DNA from: Actinoallomurus sp040655075
Lineage (GTDB): Bacteria > Actinomycetota > Actinomycetes > Streptosporangiales > Streptosporangiaceae
Direction: 5' to 3'
Assembly (NCBI RefSeq): GCF_040655075.1
Contig: NZ_JBFAJC010000048.1
Coordinates: 13,472-77,471 of the forward strand
Length of the DNA: 64,000 nucleotides
In this document: positions 60,030 through 64,000 of the stretch, piece after piece
Layout of the letters: each line of letters starts with the position of its first letter
How positions within the stretch are numbered: position 1 is the stretch's first letter
Notes under the pieces: model-generated
Database searches by the model: none
What the model saw: the letters and a program-made list of their open reading frames with translations, nothing else
What the model was told of the DNA's origin: nothing
Made by a program: the position numbers and the translations under genes

Positions 60030-62615
60030 GTGACTTCGCGTGCTGACCTGCCGACTCAATACACCCCGGCCGATGTCGAGGGGCGACTCTACGAACGCTG
60101 GATCGACGGCGGCCACTTCACCCCGGACGCCGTACCCGGCAAGCCGCACTTCTCGATCGTCATCCCGCCGCCGAACGTCACGGGTTCCCTGCACGTCGGC
60201 CACGCGCTGGACCACTCGATCCAGGACGCGTTGATCCGCTGGCAGCGGATGCGGGGCGTCGCGACGCTGTGGCTGCCCGGCATGGACCACGCCGGCATCG
60301 CTACCCAGAATGTCGTCGAGCGGCAGCTCGCCAACGAGGGCCTGTCCCGGCACGACCTCGGCCGCGAGGCCTTCGTCAAGAAGGTCTGGGAGTGGAAGGC
60401 CGAGTCCGGCGGCAAGATCCTCGGCCAGATGCGCCGCCTCGGCGACAGCGTCGACTGGAGCCGCGAGCGGTTCACGATGGACGAGGGCCTCTCCCGGGCG
60501 GTCCTCACCATCTTCAAGCGCCTGTACGACGACGGCCTCATCTACCGCGCCGAGCGCATCATCAACTGGTGCCCGCGCTGCCTCACGGCGCTCTCCGACA
60601 TCGAGGTCGAGCACTCCGACGACGAGGGCGAGCTCGTCTCCATCCGCTACGGCGAGGGCGACGCGTCGATCGTCGTCGCGACCACGCGCGCCGAGACCAT
60701 GCTCGGCGACACGGCGGTGGCCGTGCACCCCGACGACGAGCGCTACGCCCACCTGGTCGGCACCGAGATCGAACTGCCGCTGACCGGCCGCCGCATCCCG
60801 ATCGTCGCCGACGCGCACGTCGACCCGGCGTTCGGCACCGGCGCCGTCAAGGTGACCCCGGCCCACGACCCGAACGACTTCGAGATCGGCCGCCGGCACG
60901 ACCTGCCCTCCATCACGGTGATGGACGAGCGCGGCGTGATCACCGCGCACGGTCCGTTCCAGGGACTGGACCGGCTCGAGGCGCGCCCGGCGGTCGTCGC
61001 CGCGCTCCGCGAGCAGAGCCGGATCGTCGCCGAGAAGCGCCCGTACGTCCACGCGGTCGGCCACTGCTCGCGCTGCAAGACGGTGGTCGAGCCACGGGTG
61101 TCGCTGCAGTGGTTCGTCAAGGTCGCGCCGTTGGCCAAGGCCGCCGGCGACGCCGTCCGCGACGGCCGGGTCCGGATCGTGCCAGAGGAGATGGCCCCGC
61201 GTTACTTCGAGTGGGTCGACAACATGCACGACTGGTGCATCAGCCGCCAGCTGTGGTGGGGCCACCGCATCCCGGTCTGGTACGGCCCCGACGGCGAGAC
61301 GACCTGCGTCGGACCCGGCGAGGAGGCACCGGAGGGCTGGACGCAGGACACCGACGTGCTCGACACGTGGTTCTCCTCGGGGCTGTGGCCGTTCTCCACG
61401 CTGGGCTGGCCCGACGACACGCCCGAGCTGCGGGCGTTCTACCCGACGTCCGTGCTGGTCACCGGGTACGACATCCTGTTCTTCTGGGTCGCCCGGATGA
61501 TGATGTTCGGCCTGTACGCCATGGACGGCGTCGAGCCGTTCAAGGTCATCGCGCTGCATGGCATGGTGCGCGACCAGTACGGCAAGAAGATGTCCAAGTC
61601 GTTCGGCAACGTCGTCGACCCGCTCGACTGGATCGACCGGTACGGCGCGGACGCGACCCGCTTCACGCTCCTGCGCGGCGCCAACCCCGGCAGCGACGTC
61701 GCGGTCAGCGAGGAGTGGGCGCAGGGCTCCCGTAACTTCTGCAACAAGCTCTGGAACGCCACGAGGTTCGCCCTCATCAACGGCGCGACCAGCCCGGTGG
61801 GCGGCGTCGGCGTGGTCGGCGAGGGACTGCCTGCGGGCCTGACGGTCGCCGACCGCTGGATCGTCTCCCGCCTATCGTCGGTGGTCTCCGAGGTGGAGGC
61901 GTACTTCGAGCGGTTCGAGTTCGCCAAGGCGTGCGAGACGCTTTACCACTTCGCCTGGGACGAGTTCTGCGACTGGTACGTCGAGCTGTCCAAGGTGCCG
62001 GGGATGAGCACCGATGCCTCCGCCGTCCTCGGGCACGTGCTCGACGTCCTGCTGCGCCTGCTGCACCCGCTGACGCCCTTCGTCACCGAGGAGCTGTGGA
62101 CGGCCCTGACGGGCGGCGAGACCATCGTCGCGGCGTCCTGGCCGCGGCCCGGCACCTTCTCCGACCCCGGAGCCGAGGCGGAGATCGCCGGGTTCCAGCG
62201 ACTCGTCACCGAGGTCCGCCGCTTCCGCGCCGACCAGGGCCTCAAGCCGGGCCAGCGGGTCGCGGCCGCGCTGGAGGGCATCGACCCCGCGTACGAGGAG
62301 GCGGCCCGGACCCTGCTGCGCCTCACGCCCCCGGAAGACGGCTTCAGCCCCACGGCGTCCCTGCCCGTCGACGGCGTCACCGTCCGCCTGGACACCGTCG
62401 GCGCGATCGACGTCGCGGCGGAGCGCGCCCGCCTGGAGAAGGACCTCGCGGCGGCACGCAAGGAGATCGCCCAGGCCGAGGGGAAGCTCGGCAATGAGCA
62501 GTTCATGGCGAAGGCACCGGAGAAGGTCGTCGCCAAGACCCGCAGCCGCCTCGAGCAGGCCCACGCCGACGTGACCCGGCTCGAGGCCCAACTGGCGGCT
62601 CTCCCGACCGCCTGA
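60030..62615 (+). CDS. valS: valyl-tRNA synthetase
   Basis: 861 residues from GTG 60030; a longer frame to 59982 has no support. Class Ia synthetase: PPPNVTGSLHVGHAL (HIGH-type HVGH) at about residue 55, connecting editing domain with PAHDPNDFEIGRRHDL, KKMSKSFGN at about 518-526, anticodon-binding domain, and the ~65-residue C-terminal coiled-coil arm (ARLEKDLAAARKEIAQAEGKL, cited by EKDLAAARKEIAQAE) that contacts tRNA. It charges tRNA-Val and edits threonine. The position after clpX matches mycobacteria. Confidence 0.97.
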   Translation: MTSRADLPTQYTPADVEGRLYERWIDGGHFTPDAVPGKPHFSIVIPPPNVTGSLHVGHALDHSIQDALIRWQRMRGVATLWLPGMDHAGIATQNVVERQLANEGLSRHDLGREAFVKKVWEWKAESGGKILGQMRRLGDSVDWSRERFTMDEGLSRAVLTIFKRLYDDGLIYRAERIINWCPRCLTALSDIEVEHSDDEGELVSIRYGEGDASIVVATTRAETMLGDTAVAVHPDDERYAHLVGTEIELPLTGRRIPIVADAHVDPAFGTGAVKVTPAHDPNDFEIGRRHDLPSITVMDERGVITAHGPFQGLDRLEARPAVVAALREQSRIVAEKRPYVHAVGHCSRCKTVVEPRVSLQWFVKVAPLAKAAGDAVRDGRVRIVPEEMAPRYFEWVDNMHDWCISRQLWWGHRIPVWYGPDGETTCVGPGEEAPEGWTQDTDVLDTWFSSGLWPFSTLGWPDDTPELRAFYPTSVLVTGYDILFFWVARMMMFGLYAMDGVEPFKVIALHGMVRDQYGKKMSKSFGNVVDPLDWIDRYGADATRFTLLRGANPGSDVAVSEEWAQGSRNFCNKLWNATRFALINGATSPVGGVGVVGEGLPAGLTVADRWIVSRLSSVVSEVEAYFERFEFAKACETLYHFAWDEFCDWYVELSKVPGMSTDASAVLGHVLDVLLRLLHPLTPFVTEELWTALTGGETIVAASWPRPGTFSDPGAEAEIAGFQRLVTEVRRFRADQGLKPGQRVAAALEGIDPAYEEAARTLLRLTPPEDGFSPTASLPVDGVTVRLDTVGAIDVAAERARLEKDLAAARKEIAQAEGKLGNEQFMAKAPEKVVAKTRSRLEQAHADVTRLEAQLAALPTA

Positions 62616-62797
62616 ACGCCCTGCGGGCCCGTCGTGGCCCGCTCCCGCAGTCCCGAAGCCGACTCACCCTGACCGCAAGGTCGGGATGAGCCGGCCTCGT
62701 GCGCATGTCGCCTCAGCAGGCGGCCGTGAAGCGGCGTTCCGGGACGTGGCGGCCTGCGGAGCGGCGTGCCCCGGCCCGCCGGCCTCCACGTGAGGTC

Positions 62798-63205
62798 TCA
62801 GCCGGAGTCCGGGTCGGTGAAGTACGTGGCAGGCTCATCGGTGACCTCGCTGTTCATCCATAGGCTCATGCCAAAGGCGAGCGGCTGGTCGGGGTAGAGA
62901 ACCGGCAGGTCGCTCTCGGTGGAAGCGAAGTCCCGTCGAACGTCCAGCAGCCGCAGTTCCTCGCCCCTGCGCAGCAGCGGCCCCCGCAGGGTCGCGGGAA
63001 CGGCGGCGTCGAAGGCCTGCCGGTCGATCCGCCCTTCGTCGTCCTCGGGATCGAAGACGTCGGGGACGTCGATGAGGGGACGCAGATCGAGGTGGTGGGT
63101 GAGGCGACCGCCTTCGATCACCCAGAGGTCGCTCGTCTCGCCGTTGTCGACGTGGTCGATCCGGGTGCTTTCGACGCGCTCCGCATCCTCAGCGTCGATG
63201 CTGAC
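62798..63205 (-). CDS. conserved-looking protein with unresolved start
   Basis: The minus-strand frame reads as real protein from about 63205 to its stop: RIDHVDNGETSDLWVIEGG, then THHLDLRPLIDVPDVFDPED and LPVLYPDQPLAFGMSLWMN. But the first acceptable start inside that stretch is a GTG at 63121, after the apparently conserved N-terminal part; no ATG/GTG/TTG lies near 63205. The frame stays open far upstream without protein-like text. So this is likely an N-terminally truncated gene, or one with a frameshift upstream. No family recognised. It is convergent with valS. Confidence 0.5.
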   Translation of the reverse strand, partial: VSIDAEDAERVESTRIDHVDNGETSDLWVIEGGRLTHHLDLRPLIDVPDVFDPEDDEGRIDRQAFDAAVPATLRGPLLRRGEELRLLDVRRDFASTESDLPVLYPDQPLAFGMSLWMNSEVTDEPATYFTDPDSG

Positions 63206-63563
63206 ATGACCGCGCCCATCGGCCGGGGTACCGCACGCGCCGGGCGGTCGATCGGGGAGCCGGTCGTGCTGCTCGTTCCGTTCGTACGACGCAGGTCTCG
63301 TCGAATGCAGGGCGAACCGTCGGTGCGGGAGGAGTGGGGCGGGCGATGTGCCGCGCTCGACGGGGCCGGCGTCGCATGGGCCTGGGCAGGGCGGCCGGTT
63401 CGCCTCCGAGGGCTGGTGCCGCTCGCTGTCGCGCAACGGTCGGTTCTGTACGGGATGCCGGTGCCGCTGATGTTTTCGGGGTCGAAGGTTTGTCTGCCGG
63501 TTAGCGGGGAACAAGAGAGGCAACGAGTCTGGCCTGTACTTCCACACGTGCCGGCGGCGGGAT

Positions 63564-63592
63564 TTGACCTTGCTGCCGCAGACACGTAGAGT
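63564..63592 (+). promoter_or_regulatory. candidate rRNA operon promoter P1
   Basis: TTGACC (63564-63569), a 17-base spacer and TAGAGT (63587-63592), close to the actinobacterial housekeeping consensus TTGACn-N17-TAnnnT. It lies about 350 bases before the rRNA leader; rrn operons often have several spaced promoters. The stretch 63206-63563 before it shows no gene. Confidence 0.6.
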
Positions 63593-63834
63593 TCTTCTTG
63601 CCCGCAGGGGAGCGGGACGCCGAGAGGCGGCCGGCCCCGCGGAAGACACTCACACGAAACGTCGTGACAGAGAGCACTCTGGCGCGAGGTGTCTTGGATG
63701 TGTCAATCCGGTCGAATACGTGACGCCATCTGGTGGCGCGGTCGCCGGGACCTTCCTAGTAGCGGTTTCAGGGGTTTTCGGACTTCGGTTGCTGTGTGTC
63801 GGGAAGGGCCGAGAAGTGCCCCCGAGTCGGTCGA

Positions 63835-63863
63835 TTCGACAAAGGGAAACGGATCGGTAAGAT
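63835..63863 (+). promoter_or_regulatory. candidate rRNA operon promoter P2
   Basis: TTCGAC (63835-63840), 17 bases and TAAGAT (63858-63863). It is in the less GC-rich region just before the rRNA leader, the expected place for the proximal rrn promoter. Confidence 0.55.
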
Positions 63864-63918
63864 TGAGGAAACAAGCCCCAGACGGGAGCTGGAAACAGTC
63901 TCCTAGACGGTGTGTGTC

Positions 63919-64000
63919 CGTTTCTTGAGAACTCAACAGTGTGCTAAAAGCCAGTGCCTTTTGGTCCTCGCTTGGCTGGGCTGATCTTTCGGGGTTGGTC
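63919..64000 (+). ncRNA. 16S rRNA operon leader, 5' part
   Basis: The stretch containing TTTCTTGAGAACTCAACAGT (63921-63940) followed by GTGCTAAAAGCC is the conserved boxA/processing region that precedes 16S rRNA in actinobacteria. The mature 16S begins beyond the window end. Transcripts start at one of the upstream promoters and are cut here by RNase III. Confidence 0.75.

Overview
This is a very GC-rich chromosomal window with many GTG starts, G-rich ribosome binding sites and long GC hairpins in place of U-tract terminators. Together with a conservon operon (sensor kinase, Roadblock, DUF742, GTPase), a mycothiol-type nitroreductase homologue and an XRE/TPR regulator, this points to a filamentous actinobacterium. 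Streptosporangiales or Thermomonosporaceae-like is my inference; the genus is not proven. No phage, insertion sequence or CRISPR array was seen.

The backbone is an old actinobacterial housekeeping block. glbO, an HNH nuclease gene, pepN, an Rv2466c-type thioredoxin-fold gene, rpiB, tig, clpP1, clpP2, clpX and valS occur in the same general order as Mycobacterium tuberculosis Rv2470 down to Rv2448c, but accessory genes are inserted between them. The window ends in the leader of an rRNA operon, just before 16S.

Layout. 1-5.5 kb: truncated MFS exporter, mscS-glbO operon, XRE/TPR regulator and a GNAT enzyme. 5.6-11.7 kb: two-component system, CPBP protease, MacB-like ABC exporter and a decayed ABC ATPase remnant. 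11.7-24.6 kb: zinc ribbon protein, HNH nuclease, a secreted Ala/Gln/His-repeat protein, prolyl oligopeptidase, methyltransferase, ilvD, NERD protein, amidase, malQ and an unknown gene. 24.7-30.1 kb: a complete conservon facing away from a second Roadblock-GTPase pair. 30.2-40.8 kb: pepN, nitroreductase homologue, duplicated YbjQ protein, nickel permease with a textbook Nur box, rpiB, PP2C phosphatase, GNAT, an oxidoreductase-merR operon with a MerR-type promoter, and an arsR-ybaK operon with a perfect palindrome. 40.8-49.6 kb: accessory zone with a regulator pseudogene (two nonsense codons), a DUF3626-like remnant, alpha-L-fucosidase, cupin and GlxA regulator, a multi-zinc-cluster orphan protein and a secreted lectin-like protein. 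49.7-54.7 kb: tRNA-Gly and tRNA-Pro flanking an AT-richer gene-poor stretch, then small enzymes and an FGGY kinase. 54.7-64 kb: lipoprotein, tig, clpP1P2, clpX, valS, a gene fragment, and rRNA promoters and leader.

The most useful observations are regulatory and evolutionary: the Nur box, the MerR-spaced promoter, the ArsR palindrome and the ClgR-like box; two decayed genes whose ancestral reading can be reconstructed; and several unfamiliar proteins, notably the zinc-cluster protein at 47.6-48.7 kb and the Ala/Gln/His-repeat secreted protein.
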